Assembly: GCA_037127315.1 (NCBI GenBank)
Contig: JBBBDQ010000225.1
Span: 1,171,001 to 1,235,000 of the forward strand
Reading direction: 5' to 3'
Source: Ascarosepion bandense
Taxonomy: Eukaryota; Mollusca; Cephalopoda; Sepiida; Sepiidae
Length of the DNA: 64,000 bases
The position numbers were made by a program, and so were the translations under genes. Each line of letters starts with the position of its first letter. Position 1 is the stretch's first letter. Below are positions 44,175 through 56,271 of the stretch, one piece after another. The notes under the pieces are model-generated. The model had not been told where the DNA came from. It saw only the letters and a list, made by a program, of their open reading frames with translations, and made no database searches.

Positions 44175-44300
44175 AAGAAAACGTGAAGGCAAAAAGCCCA
44201 ACACAAAATGGAAAAAACATTTCTTTCCTCTCTGGGCCAACTTTTTTTTTTTTTTAAAGTGGTTTTAATTTGAATAAAATTATTTTTTTTATTATGATAC
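44175..44300 (+). terminator. PRIM1 3' UTR with AATAAA poly(A) signal
   Basis: A short 3' UTR follows the stop codon. AATAAA occurs at 44273-44278, about 100 bp after the stop, followed by AT-rich DNA; cleavage is expected 10-30 bp further on. Confidence 0.65.
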
Positions 44301-44729
44301 ATCTCTTTAACATTGCTTTATTTCCTAACCACTTACAAAATCCCTTTTTCTTCAATTTTCCAATATACTACATAAATCGATTGCTGCAGCTGGCTTAAAT
44401 TTTATGTAAATAATTGCCAAATTCAGTGTTTAATCATCACATTTTTTTCTCTCCCCTACCAGAAAATATTTAGTTTATTCGTACAGTAAATGACAAATGG
44501 TAAAGTCAGCAGCTATGAAACTTTCCTTATAGATAGTGGACTCAAATGCAATCAAAGCTAAAATACAATCATGATTACTCTTTCTTTTTTTCTTTTTTTT
44601 CTGCTATCAAAATTTTGTGTCATCATATGAAGATCAGTTGAAAAGTTCACAGGCTGACCAAGATACTCTCTCTCAAAGAATGTGACCAAATGAAGTTCAT
44701 TTTTAGCATAGTCCCAGTTCACACACTTA

Positions 44730-45014
44730 TTCTAACAGTGTTGCAGAGCTCTTGTTTCATCAGGACAATCCCCTAGCACACTAGTCCTTGATCTCAATGG
44801 CTGCTGTGCATGACTGTGGCTTTGAACTGGTTGATCATTTTCCCTATTCTCCTGATTTGGTCCCATCTGACTATCATCTGTTCCTCAACATGAAAAAATA
44901 TTTGGTTGGGAATCAGTATTGCAGTGATGATGACATCATATCTGCTGTTCATGAATTTTTTGACCAACAGAATGAAAACTTTCACCAACACTTTTGTAAG
45001 CATCAGACAAACTG
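44730..45014 (+). pseudogene. Mariner transposase C-terminal fragment
   Basis: Reads FHQDNPLAH, a stop, SLISMAAVHDCGFELVDHFP, YSPDLVPSDYHLFLNMKKYL and AVHEFFDQQNENFHQHF. The DN..AH and PYSPDL.PSDY..F blocks hold the second and third Asp of the mariner DD34D triad. The N-terminal half and inverted repeats are not found, and the fragment runs straight into the inverted-repeat arm. Confidence 0.85.
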
Positions 45015-45316
45015 ATTAATTTTTTTAAAATTTGGACATATGTAGGGTTGCATATATTGGTGTTTTTGTGGAAGTGGGAGAAAAATTTGTCGTCATGATG
45101 TTTCTCATACAAACACAGACATAGATACACACTTGTACACCCATTGACGTACACAGACGCGCGCTCGCCCACCAGGGATCACACAAACATAACTATATGT
45201 GAGTAGTATGAGCTTGGCATGTATATGTATATGTGTGCCGTTGTGTACATACATACGCATTTGATTGGTGTGTTCAAATAGTGTATCTACCGACTTTGAT
45301 TGTAGCAATATCAATG
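44979..45316 (+). repeat. Long inverted repeat, left arm
   Basis: CAGACAAACTGATTAATTTT, ATATGTAGGGTTGCATATAT, GTACACCCATTGACGTACAC and CATTTGATTGGTGTGTTCAA are matched in reverse at 46651-46994. About 335 bp, with mostly transition differences. Confidence 0.85.
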
Positions 45317-45689
45317 TTATGTAATTTGATGGCTATATGTTTAGCTTCTTGGTTTATCATGCTAATTGTGTTCGTGGTTGTGTCCTTGTATGATTTTGTT
45401 AGTTATGAGTTTATTGTAGGCTGTGGATTCTATTGTGTATATGTATGTAGTTTTGTCAGCCAACATGAATACCTTATCGAAGTTCATTATTTTATTCCTG
45501 TCCTCTATAATTTTCTTCTGGAAATTGTCCAAGTGTCTTTTGAATGCAAAAATTCAAAGAAGACATGACAAATATAGTAAGAATCTTAAATTTCAAAAGA
45601 CATAAGCATATAGCCATCAAATTCAAGAAAGAATAAACTGATTAGCCAAACATCAAGCTTTCATAACATTCAAATTCATAACATAAACA

Positions 45690-45935
45690 GAAAATACTCA
45701 AACAGCACTACACTATCCACATATGTATGGCATCTAAAAGACAGAAATATTTCACCAAAAATAAGCTGGAAAATATTGAAAAAAGCACCTGCCTACAACA
45801 TTACAAAAAATGCCTACTTTGCTAACATGAAAAAGTAACAATTATATCTCATACCCCACAAAAGAATTTACTAAACATAAGATCAGAAATAATTTCCAAA
45901 TGTAGACATGAAAATAAATACCTATTATCACAATT
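45690..45935 (+). pseudogene. Retroelement endonuclease-tail fragment, Penelope-like
   Basis: Pieces in two frames read KYSNSTTLSTYVWHLKDRNI, ISWKILKKAPAYN, then CLLC..EK, LLNIRSEIISKCRHENKYLL. This series (TxLSxYxWxLK, CxLCxxEK, NxRxEIxxxCRH) is what I associate with the tail of GIY-YIG endonuclease regions in Penelope-like and related retroelements. Several stops; class assignment is moderate. Confidence 0.45.
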
Positions 45936-46146
45936 TATACCAAACAGGTTTTAAAAAAGGCCGGGGGGGGGGGGGTCACTGATACCATAACCCTATCAAT
46001 TATTCTCTAGTTCAAACTACCATCATCATAATTGCATTTATTGTTATCATTCCACCACCATTGCTAATCACTACTACTACTTTACAATAACTATTTGCTA
46101 CCACAATTGTTATTACCATTAACAATCACAATTACTGCAATCATCA

Positions 46147-46374
46147 TTAACATATATTACTGTAGAACCACATTTCCGCTGCTTCAAGTTTTGTCTTCAT
46201 TTTCGATGATATTGTCCAGCATTCACTGCCATATTGAAGAACTGACATCACATAGCAATCCAACACTCTTTTCTTTGTTTCTAGTGAAATTTTCCTGTGT
46301 GTTAGTACTTTACTCAGCTTCTGGAACTCGTCCTTTGTCATACCAATTTGCCTTCGGATCTCTGTGTTGCACAT
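46147..46374 (-). pseudogene. LINE reverse transcriptase C-terminal fragment
   Basis: Minus strand: EIRRQIGMTKDEFQKLSKVL, KISLETKKRVLDCYVMSVLQ and YGSECWTISSKMKTKLEAAE MWF. The L.YGSE.W...K....L.A.EM pattern marks the thumb/connection of endonuclease-encoding LINEs. Same strand as the endonuclease piece at 47700-48090, so both may be from one broken element. Confidence 0.75.
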
Positions 46375-46650
46375 TCCATCTCCTGTTAGAACACTTCCTA
46401 GGTATTTAAATTTTTAATACCACCACATAAAAACTAACAAGCATTACAAATTGGAATTTCTACCATTTTAAATATGTGCAACCACCAAAAACAACCTAAT
46501 AACCGACCTCAGAATAACAATACAGCCTTAAAAAATTACAAATAATTGCAGTTTTTACTCATCATAGGTTTACACAGACCACATCATACGTATATATGTG
46601 CATACGAGAAAATATTGTTCAAAGAACAGAAATATTCAAACCATCTGCAC

Positions 46651-46994
46651 ATTGACATTGCTACAATCAAAGTCAGTAAATACACTATTTGAATACACCA
46701 ATCAAATGCGTATGTATGTACACAGTGGCACACATACATATACATGCCAAGTCCCATAATGCTCACATATAGTTATGTTTGTGTGAGCCCCGGTGGGAGA
46801 GTGAGCACACGTATGTGTTGTGTACGTCAATGGGTGTACAAGTGTGTATCTATGTCTGCGTTTGTATGAGAAACATTACAAAAAAATTTTTCCTCCCATT
46901 TCCACAAAAATATCAATATATGCAACCCTACATATATCCAAATTTTTAAAAAATTAATCAGTTTGTCTGACAATCATAAAAGTGTGAAACCCAG
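46651..46994 (-). repeat. Long inverted repeat, right arm
   Basis: Reverse-complement partner of 44979-45316 (AAAATTAATCAGTTTGTCTG, GTACGTCAATGGGTGTAC, ATACACCAATCAAATGCG). The two arms enclose about 1.3 kb containing retroelement debris. Confidence 0.85.
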
Positions 46995-47199
46995 GGTCAC
47001 AAACTCACACCACTCAACTGAATATATAATGTTAAATGAATATTTGTTTACTAATTCTAGATTCTGTTTTGGAGTTTAAAAAATGATTTTTTTTTTTTCC
47101 ATACATTGTCATAAAACCAATGCCCTGATAAGTAGCTTTCTTCTAAGTAGGAGAAGCAGACCAAAAAGACCCCAAATATTTTGCATTATGTACTGATAA

Positions 47200-47640
47200 A
47201 GTTAAAAAAACTGTAATGAAGGGTATAGACATTACAGCAATATAACTTTTAGTAGAACTTCTTCTCCACCTCTAAAGAAACAAAGAAAAAAATGTTAATC
47301 TGAATATTCAAACAACTTTAGCATTTGTTGTGAAGAAAAACCACTTCAAATAATCTTCAGCACCAAAGCCAATGGGTTACATTATTTCAACTTTTACATA
47401 AACCATTGATATTACATCTCTATCCAGTGCTGTAATCAAAATTTTAGTTTCAACCAAAGGCAGAAATTATTTTTTATGGCCTTTCTTGGATAATACTGCA
47501 CAAGTGACATCAACATTTGTCTTTAGATGGGACTTTGATATGATATCACTTTCAAGTAATGGCAGGATATGGAGTGTTCCAGGAATATTGGCTATAAACA
47601 AATTCAAACTGCAAATCAGAGGAAATGTAAGAAGACCATT
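47200..47640 (+). repeat. Unnamed repeat shared in inverted orientation with 24370-24850
   Basis: Partner of the minus-strand copy at 24370-24850 (ATCCAGTGCTGTAATCAAAA, ACATCAACATTTGTCTTTAG, GGATATGGAGTGTTCCAGGA). It sits between the two halves of a minus-strand LINE and may have inserted there. Confidence 0.7.
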
Positions 47641-47699
47641 TCAACTTTGTAGTCATTACTGTCCATTTTTGAGAAGTTAAAAATTGTATAATTTCACAA

Positions 47700-48090
47700 C
47701 TTTCTTTTTTCTCCTCAATCGTTGCAGATTCCTAATCCAAAGTTACCAGTCCCCCACTCCCCTCTTCCCTCTCCTTACCTACCTTGGCATTCAAGTTTTC
47801 CATGATGATTCTAATTTCTTGGGTTTTATACTGAGCCTTGACATTGTCCAGTATGGAGTAGAAAGATTCTATTTCTTCACTGCTTTGCATTATTGGTGCA
47901 TAGACTACTATAATAACTATGTTAAAGGGTCTCCCTTTCAGTTTAACCAAGAGGACTCTTTTTGATAACTGGCAGGATCTCAATTTTTTGTCCAGTACTA
48001 AGTCAACTCCCTTTTCGTTATTTTTATCTCCTGTGTATATTATCCTGTGGTTGTTGCTGCTAAAGTCTCCATTGTTAGGCCATATTTTTG
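47700..48090 (-). pseudogene. LINE endonuclease (APE-like) fragment
   Basis: Minus strand: GDKNNEKGVDLVLDKKLRSC, SKRVLLVKLKGRPFNIVIIV, VYAPIMQSSEEIESFYSILD and IIMENLNAKVGKEREEGSGG. This is the AP-endonuclease-type domain that nicks target DNA in LINEs; VYAPT and GDFNAKVG are the expected signatures, here VYAPI and ENLNAKVG. Frameshifted after GSGG. Confidence 0.82.
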
Positions 48091-48157
48091 ATATATTGAA
48101 AATAAAATTTTAGTTTGGGATATCTAGTTAATACAGGATGCAGCATAAGTAATCTCC

Positions 48158-49619
48158 TTTTTTTTTTTTCTAATCATTTCACCCCAAGCAAGGCATTCCA
48201 CTGCCACTATAGTGCAGGGGGTTACATAGAGCGATTGGATATAGGAAATGTCAGAAGGAGGGTGATAGACGAGTAAGGAGGTACATAGGAAGAGTGTTTG
48301 AGAGAATGAGTGCGAATTAGTGTGTTAGGAGGTGTCTATTGACCTTACATTTAAACTCCTGGAGGTTGTAGCTATCAGGGAAGCAAGTATGCAGAAGGGA
48401 ATTCTACAGGTGGGAAGTGCAAGAAAAGAAGCTGTTGGAGTAGAAATTGCAGTTACATTTTATCGGTTTCACTGTAAAAGGGTGGGACCTCGTTGCTAAT
48501 CTAGTATCTCGTGCAAATTCATACCTAGAGGGCACCAGTGATCTAAGTTCATCGGAGCAGAAGCTGTGAAAGTATTTATAGAAGAGGCACAGGGAAGCCA
48601 TGTCACGCCAGTGAGAGAGTGACTGCAGGCAGTCAGCCAAGTCAGTATCGATCACATTACAGATTCTCTGTTGTATTTTGTCAAGAACCCCGAGGAGAAT
48701 AGCAGGGGCACCCAACCAGATGTGGCAGCAGTATTCAATACACGGGCGGATGGTAGATTTATATATGTGCAGGATAGATTCAGACAGAAAGAACTTCCGG
48801 GCCCTGCACAAAGAACCGACTTTCATAGCAGCAGATTTAGCAATGGATTTGATGTAGTCATTCCACTTGAGGTCCGCTGAGAGTGTCAGGCCAAGTAGGC
48901 GTAGTGTTTTACTCTCTGGGAGGCAAGCCTGTTCCATGCTTGGGAGGGAGGTGCGGTTGTCTGTGGTGGTTAATTGACAGCGGCTTCGTTTTGGAAGAAT
49001 TGAATTTTACGAGCCATTTCTTACCCCAATCCACCACGGATTGGAGGTCCTTTTCAAGCTCGGCAGCAAGGTTCACCTTGTTGCCACACCAGATTTTTGA
49101 TCGAAGCGAGAGTAAACTGTTATGTCATCGGCATATATACCTACTTGGGATGTTATGGCATCGGGAATATCATTGATGTAGATCAGAAAGAGCGTAGGAC
49201 CTAGGATAGAGCCTTGAGGGACACCCGCGTCTGTAGGGTAGTTCTGGGAGGCATATCCATTTAATACCACCTTCAGTGTACGGTTAGAGAGGAATGACTG
49301 GATTAGGTCCAACAAAAGTTCAGTTATACCATAGCTTCGCAGTTTCGGTAGAAGGCCAGCATGCCAGACTCTGTCGATAGAGACATCCAAGGCAATGGTT
49401 TGGGCTTCACCATTCTTGTTGAGAGCCTGGTATATATACTCGATGATGGTTGTTAACATATCAGCAGTAGACCTGGTGAAGCAGAAGCTATACTGTTTGT
49501 CCGAGAGGAGCCTGTGGGCTGTGAGATACTGAACGACCTCGGCATTGATAATGGCTTCGAACACTTTGCCAAAGATCAGAAGAAGGCTGATAGGATGGTA
49601 ATTTGTGGGGTCCGAGGGT
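48158..49619 (-). mobile_element. 5'-truncated Jockey/CR1-like LINE, copy 2
   Basis: Same family as 39227-41505, with the same 3' end (T tract at 48158-48169, then the CACCCCA.GCAAGGCATTCC block). Shorter: it begins at the RT finger region (49619). Compared with copy 1 it has a 6-bp deletion turning SKAFNRVWH into SIDRVWH, and a 1-bp deletion after KSGV that ends the frame at 49073. The remaining frame (48404-48937) covers the thumb and C-terminus. YADD is intact. Confidence 0.92.
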
Positions 49620-50840
49620 ATATTTTCTGAAATTAATGTAGAAATGTGTTGAATGGTTTGTACAATTGTGGCTTATAGGTTCAGCATTGAATATAAAGGA
49701 GAGTATTTTAAGCATATTAAATAGTCTGTTATTCATAACAAATCATGTTGTTTTGATATGGCAATACTTATAAATTTTCTTAAGCAATTGTAATTTATTT
49801 TTGGTCAATAAAAGTTAATAACTCAAAAAATGGTCTTACTTTTGCCAGATCCTGTATATTAAAATGCAAATAAATCTTATATAATGATAGCCTGCTATGC
49901 AACCAGCCTTTGTAAATGAATTTCTTAACTTGATGATTAATTATATTAAATAAAGTGTGAGGCTAACACCTTGCTGAGATTATTATTATTGATGTTGATT
50001 TGCACATATATTAATTTCACTTATTTTAGCTTGCTTTTTCCTCCAATCTCAAATATAAGAAAACAGCCTTGGTTTCTTAATAAATACATTTTTATAAATA
50101 GATAAATTGATAAACTTTTTCATTTGTGAAACAACAAGTGAATATTTGGCCACCATATCTGTAGCTCCATCAATGTATATACTTGAACAATGCTACTATG
50201 AAATATGTTCAAAAATGGATTCAATGTGCTTCAAATGTGTTTTATCTTTGAATTTCCAGAGGTGTACACAAATCCCCTTCATTGCGAAAACTATGAATGT
50301 AACAAGTAATATTGTTAAAACTGCAACATCTATGAATTTGGAGGTAAAACAATTAACTTATCTTTACACTACTAATTAATTCTTTTTAGCAAAATTCATG
50401 CATACAAATATGTCTAGGAAGAGGGCACACATTGTATGTTACAAACATATTCTAATTATACACTCAATCTGTAGATTTTATTAAATTTTTAGCAATTGTA
50501 TGAATTTCACCTTGGTATTCTAAAACTAATTTTACAGTAAGCAATAAGTGCCTTTTTGATACCATCATTAACACATGGTTTGAATTTTGTTTTCCTTTCT
50601 TTCAGTTGCTGACTTTTTTTTTCTGAAATATCCAAAGCCTTTAATTTTTTTACTTGTTAGTCCTTTATTTCTAAACACCATTTGAGTTTTGCAGGGAGGA
50701 GATTACTTTTAGTCAGAATTGTTCTATAATCAACACAGTTATATATAAAAAACAAAATATCCAAATTACATTCATTTTCAAATAATTTTGTTAATGATAC
50801 TATACAATAGTGGTAATCAGTCCCCGGTCATATATTCCTT

Positions 50841-50893
<53 letters not shown>

Positions 50894-53431
50894 TGAAATG
50901 CTTCTCATTTGAGAATCACGGCTATACAAATAATCTTAGTCATCCTCCAAATAAGGTTATTTTCTCAAGTTTAGAGGGTATTAACAATATACAATATTTT
51001 TCCAAATAACAAAATGAAAATGTTATAATTTTATTAGAATCTGATGTTACTTTGCCACTTGTAAATTAGGTTGATTAAAATGCGTGTCTTTGTTTTTTAT
51101 CATTAGATGACATTCAGTAATTTAACTGATAATTGCCATATCAGTCAACATTTTTTAAGAACAATTTCATAAAAATTGGTGTAATTTTTGTTTGATTCCA
51201 ACATGGAAGAAACCAAAATTTTTGTTATAATTTTGCTTCTTTATTTAAAAAAAGACGAAAATATAATCATTATATGATTTACTATTCAAATCAATATGTT
51301 CAATTTACCAAACAACCAAGACAAGTATGAATAATGTGGCATCAAACCATATAATAATTATCAATATCTCCAGTGTATGTGTTTATATAGTTCCTGTCCT
51401 ATCTGTAGTGGGAAAGGAGGTAAATCAAGTTGGTAAATTTATGAGTGATTACTTCCCTCAGTCATTTTAATAATCTATACAAATAAAATATGTGTATTTA
51501 GACAAAATTAGTTACCAAGCAAAATTAACCATTTAATTAATTCCTTTATTTCTACATTTCTTAGATTGCAGTCTTATTTGTTCAAGCTTTTCAGGTGAGG
51601 TACTGAACATCTACAAATATATAAAGAGAATAGTTTAAGCAGTTCATTATTTTAGTTGCAAATTCTTTATCCATGCTTTATTGAATCTCAATACTTTGTT
51701 TCAAGACTTGTTTTATTATGCCACACTATTAAAACTTGAACAATTGCTATTATTTTTAACAGCAAGGGTACACTAGTATAATAATAATTCATCAAAGGTT
51801 ATAGCATAAAAATGCTTCAAATACAAAAATTAAACTTGAGCAATTTATAAAGAAGGTAACTGTGTTTTGTTTTTTTGTTTTTTTTAAACAATATGATGAA
51901 AAGTAAATACTTTGCAACAGTATGGAATGCCAAAATATCATAGAGCAAGCAAAATGAATAATTATGAATCATATGAAAGGCAAGTCTACATCCAAAGACC
52001 ATACTCTGGGATTAGAAAGAAGTCCTTTACAATGAACATCTTCCAGAAAAGAAAACAATTTAAATGAGTACTGTTTCCAATTAAGTCAATGGAAGAGAGT
52101 TCATGAAAAATATTTATATTTCATCAGGACAATGCTAAACCATAGGTCTGTTTGAAACATGCAAAAATTGATACAACTTAAATTTTTACTTATCTGTTGT
52201 ATTTATCAGATGTTAAACTTTCAGATGTTCGTTTATTCTCATCATTACAGAATTATTTTAATGAAAAAATATAAATTCCATATAAAAGTTTTAGAAAAAT
52301 GGAATTATAAAGTTACATGAAAGATAATATAGCAAAAACAAACTAAATTCACTGTTGAATAGTCAATATTGAAAATAAAAAAATATACCTTCTTTTTACT
52401 TAAGAAAATAAACATTTTTGTTAGTAATTCAATAATATCTGATTACCACACAATAATATGCAGTATGTTTACCATTTGGAAGTCTCTGAAAGTGAGGATT
52501 TCACAGCATTCTGAGGGCTTCAATTTTATCAACATTTACTTTTTTCCTACCTATGTTTAATAATCAATCATCAATTATCATAACATACATTATGTATCTG
52601 TTTATTTTTTTCTTAAAAACACCAAATGCATGTAATGCTTTAATATTATTTATGATCACTTTCTGAAAAAAAATTTTTTTTTATCTAATTGTAGTTGTCA
52701 TGGCCACTAAAATAACTAATAAAATATGCAATATATTTCACATAATAAACTGATTATTACGTTAATTATAAACTTATTAATTTTTAAACATAAGAAGCAT
52801 TGTCAGCTCGCAATAACTAAATAAATATTAAAACACACCTCCAAAATATTTATAAACCAACAACAAGCAATAAAGTGCTTACATTAAAGCACACCAATTA
52901 AACTACAATACAAAATCATAGAATAGAAATTAAAAAAGGTTGTTTTATTAGTCATCATAATTTAGGTAGATACTACTAAAATATCACATGGTATTTTAGG
53001 GCCATTTAGGAAAATATAACATAATTTTGGAGCCAATTTCTTAGAAAAAAAAAAGATAAATATCACAAAGTCTGGCCCCAAAGTAAGAGACTCACAAATG
53101 CCACCATGGTCCATGTCACTCTAGTTGCTGATATTCAAGTCCCCATTTACATCCACATGCAAAAGTCATGCTCAACTCAGCACTGACCAATCTACAAAGA
53201 GACCACCTCAGACTATGGCACTACTGTCAACAGTAAGAACTAAATTCTATCTATCTCCTTTATTCATCTTACTACTATATACACATACTGTTTCTTTCAC
53301 ACAAACACACATGTTTCAATATTCTCACATATGTACACAATAAAATTTATATTCTATCCAAGAACTTTACTAAGAACCAAAAGAAAAGAAAATTACTTAA
53401 CGCATTTAAACAACTTCTTGTATTCTTGTTA
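49620..53431. other. Intergenic AT-rich DNA, no gene recognised
   Basis: Contains a (TA)n microsatellite at about 50841-50892. A short plus-strand frame near 50260-50345 flanked by AG and GTAAAA looks exon-like but is weak. Otherwise nothing recognised. Confidence 0.5.
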
Positions 53432-53727
53432 TCTAAACTTATTTATAAATGGAACTTTGTGTGTGTGTCTGTATGTGTGTGTGTCCGTTACCTAAAAACT
53501 CCGAAATGGCTGAACCGATTTTCTTGAAAATTTACAGTTGCATCTGCGAGTGTTCTTAGCTAGGTTTTGTGTTGAGGTACCCCCTATAAATATCGATAAT
53601 CAAAAAAATCGGGTTATAAAAAGAGTGGTCCGATTTTAATCAAATTCGATGCACTCATAGACAAAGACATAAGAAACGATATTCAGAAGTTTCAAGGTTG
53701 CAGTTCTTACAATAATGCAGAAAATCG

Positions 53728-53783
<56 letters not shown>

Positions 53784-53964
53784 GCAAGATGTTTGTGTGT
53801 GTGTGTGTGTGTGTGTCTGTATGTCCTTTATACAAATCCACAATTTTTATCCGATTCTCACCAAACTTCACACAAATATTCTTTAGGCTGAGTCTGAACT
53901 TCAGAACCATGGATTAGTTTTAAAGCTTTCATTGCACCCAAGCAATGCTGGGCTATACTGCTAG
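53432..53964 (+). mobile_element. Non-autonomous Helitron, copy 2
   Basis: Starts TCTAAACTTATTTATAAATG after A and ends CTATACTGCTAG before T, exactly as copy 1 at 32528-33254. A near-end hairpin AGCAATGCTGGGCT is degraded. It contains a (TA)n run (53731-53779) and a (TG)n run (53796-53817). Lacks about 200 bp of the interior of copy 1. Confidence 0.9.
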
Positions 53965-54036
53965 TATATAAAATTAATGTTATTTGTTCATAGCACATTG
54001 TCTTTTCCAACTGAATTTGTTGTTTTTCCATGAAAG

Positions 54037-54289
54037 TGTTATGAGTCCTTACCTGCAACTCCAGAATGAACTCTTCCTAACACTATATATATATATATAT
54101 ATATATATACTATGCCTCTCAAGACAAGAGAGAGGAGTTCAAGTTGGTAGTAGTTCACTCCAAACCAGACTGACAGTCATACTAACACCTTCAACATTTT
54201 GTATTGTTATTTCTTCGTTAATATATATTTGTTATTTCTTCCCGGTGTGGTCGTGTCGTTCTTTTCGGATCTTAACCTGGTCCATAACA
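54037..54289 (+). repeat. 5' LTR of the gypsy element
   Basis: TGTTATGAGTCC ... CTGGTCCATAACA. Matches 59630-59853 throughout. It is longer by an AT-dinucleotide expansion (about 54083-54108) and a few bases near the end. Confidence 0.95.
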
Positions 54290-54510
54290 GTGACGACGAA
54301 GATATTGAAGAAAGATATTCTATGCAGAGAACAAAAGAAAAAACCTTGTGGCCATCGGTCGCCCATAGCAGTGGTGACTAAGATACTGAAGAAACGGATT
54401 CTACACGAAGATAAAAAAAACACCTTTTTGGACACAAACCATAACAATGGTGACGAAGATATAAAGAAACGGATGCTACCTGTCAACCATAACAATAATC
54501 GAATTCTATG
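54282..54510 (+). repeat. Tandemly repeated LTR-end / primer-binding region
   Basis: CCATAACAGTGACGACGAAGAT at the LTR end recurs as CCATAGCAGTGGTGACTAAG (54363), CCATAACAATGGTGACGAAG (54439) and CCATAACAATAATCG (54488), each followed by a GAAGAAACGGATTCTA-like block: a degenerate array of about 80 bp period. Each unit repeats the last LTR bases and the presumed primer-binding site TGGTGACGAAGAT. Confidence 0.75.
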
Positions 54511-54978
54511 CAGAAAAAAAATTTCTCACCGAGTTTACAGAACAACGGTCGACAAAGATCTGAATTCTACACTGAGAAAAAGGAAAATCTTTTACTGAAG
54601 TACACAAATTTAGCTACAAAGTTCTTAAGGAACATAAAAAGCGATCAGTATTTACAACAGTGGTTTTCAAAAACCGTAAACGCAAAACACAGAGGAGATA
54701 AAACAGGGTAATCGGCATAACAAGAAAGGGAAAAAAATCTGTAAGTTGATTTTTTTCTTTAACCAAAGTGATTTTTGTTTTTCTTCCTTGTGCAAAGAAG
54801 AAATAAATGTCATTATTTTTTCCGAACAAGAAAAGGAAAGAAGATTTTTTGACTGTCGTAACTATAAACTATAATGTATGTGAATAACGTATTGTGGGGG
54901 GGGGGGGGTGAGTTTTTTTTTCTCCTCACATCGTGGCGCAACAGATAGCTTGTGTTATAATTAAATTATGTTATAAAC

Positions 54979-55935
54979 ATGGAAGACTTTACGACAACCA
55001 TGTTGGAACTAATGAAAATGCAATTTGAGCAGCAACAAAAAAAATGAGGAAAGACAGATTAGGCTCGAAGAGAAACAATTAGAAATTCAACAGAAAAACG
55101 AAGAAAAGCAACTCAAACTACAAGAATTGCTTCTATGAGCAGTGAAAAATAAAGGGCAAAATTCTGAAAATGAATTGGTGTTCTTGCAAAATGCTGTATG
55201 GAGCTCAATGAAAGACTTCATTTATGCACCGACAAAGACAAAATCTTCGAGGCTTACTTCAGGAGATATGACGATTTATATGAGATTGATTGCGAGAATT
55301 GTTCCAACAGAAAAAAGTGCGTCTACTACTTACAAAACTAGGGTCAAGTGAACCCACTAAATTCGTAGACTACATCCTACTGGGGAAATGAATGAGTTGA
55401 TATTCAGGGAAGCTATGAAACTCTTAATCGAATTATTTGGTCTGAAAACTTCACTATTCCACAAAAGGTGGAAATGTTTAAATTTAACAAAAAAGGATAG
55501 CGAAGACTATATAACATTCGCTTCTGTAGTAAACAAACACTGCGATGACTTTAAGTTATCTGAACTCAGCTCTGACAATTTTAAATGTTTGATATTCGTC
55601 CAAGGCCTGGTTTCAACTAAAAACGCAGAGATCAGATGGAGAATTCTAACAAAATTTGAGAGTGAACCAGAACTGACGCTACAAAAATTAGCTGAGGACT
55701 GTCAGAGATGTATGAGCGTAAAAACACTCGAAAGATATCGAAGTCTGGAAAGTACAACGAAAAACACATTTTTCACCTCCCAAAAAAAAAAACAATTACT
55801 ACAAAAAGTCAAATGAAACCACAGAAGAAACCACGACCCAGTCCATGCTATTGCTGTGGAACTCTGCATTGGTACAAAGATTGTCCATCCCACTATCAGA
55901 CTTGTCTGTTGTTCAAATTAAGTGGGACATAAAAG
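54979..55935 (+). pseudogene. gag of the gypsy element, broken
   Basis: Starts MEDFTTTMLELMKMQFEQQQ, stops, then a Gln/Lys/Glu-rich coiled-coil-like stretch to about 55136. The capsid-like part (55388-55816, 142 codons) has YITFASVVNKHCDDFKLSEL and FKCLIFVQGLVS. It is followed in another frame by a zinc knuckle CYCCGTLHWYKDC at about 55845-55885. Gag forms the particle that packages element RNA. Interrupted by at least three stops or frameshifts. Confidence 0.85.
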
Positions 55936-56028
55936 TTCGCACTGTAGAACAAAGAAGAAAACAAAAACCAAGAGCCGCTAGAACTGACGAAGCAGACAGG
56001 ATAAATATACGAAAATACGTACAAGCGG

Positions 56029-56160
56029 AAATGTTAAACAAAAAAATCAGATTACAATTGGATTCTGGATCCGATTTAACTATTATTAGCCTACAGACAT
56101 GGAAGAAATTAAACCTACCATGTCGAAAACGGATAAAATAGCCAGGTCGGTAACAGGAAG
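56029..56160 (+). pseudogene. Aspartic protease segment of gypsy pol
   Basis: LNKKIRLQLDSGSDLTIISL QTWKKL: the catalytic triad appears as DSG, in the expected fold context (hydrophobic strand before, DLTII after). The flap and second half are broken. Confidence 0.75.
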
Positions 56161-56271
56161 AAAAATCAAATTTGAGAGGGAGATTATCACAAATGTGACG
56201 TTCAACGGGATGATCAAGACACTAAAGATGTTTGTTCTAAAAATACGGAAAATTTATTTGGAACTGACTGA

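Noticed and set aside
45233..45605. Overlapping frames of about 110 and 60 codons with hydrophobic composition
   Set aside because: They fall in the inverted-repeat arm and reversed retroelement debris; composition is a by-product of AT-rich and GT-rich sequence.
50260..50345. Exon-like frame AKTMNVTSNIVKTATSMNLE between a CCAG acceptor and GTAAAA, faintly like CHMP1 (ESCRT-III)
   Set aside because: Only a few residues match and spacing is off by about four; no neighbouring exon found. Not enough to call a gene.
53655..53910. Minus-strand frames rich in TH and IY repeats
   Set aside because: Translation of (TG)n and (TA)n microsatellites inside the Helitron.
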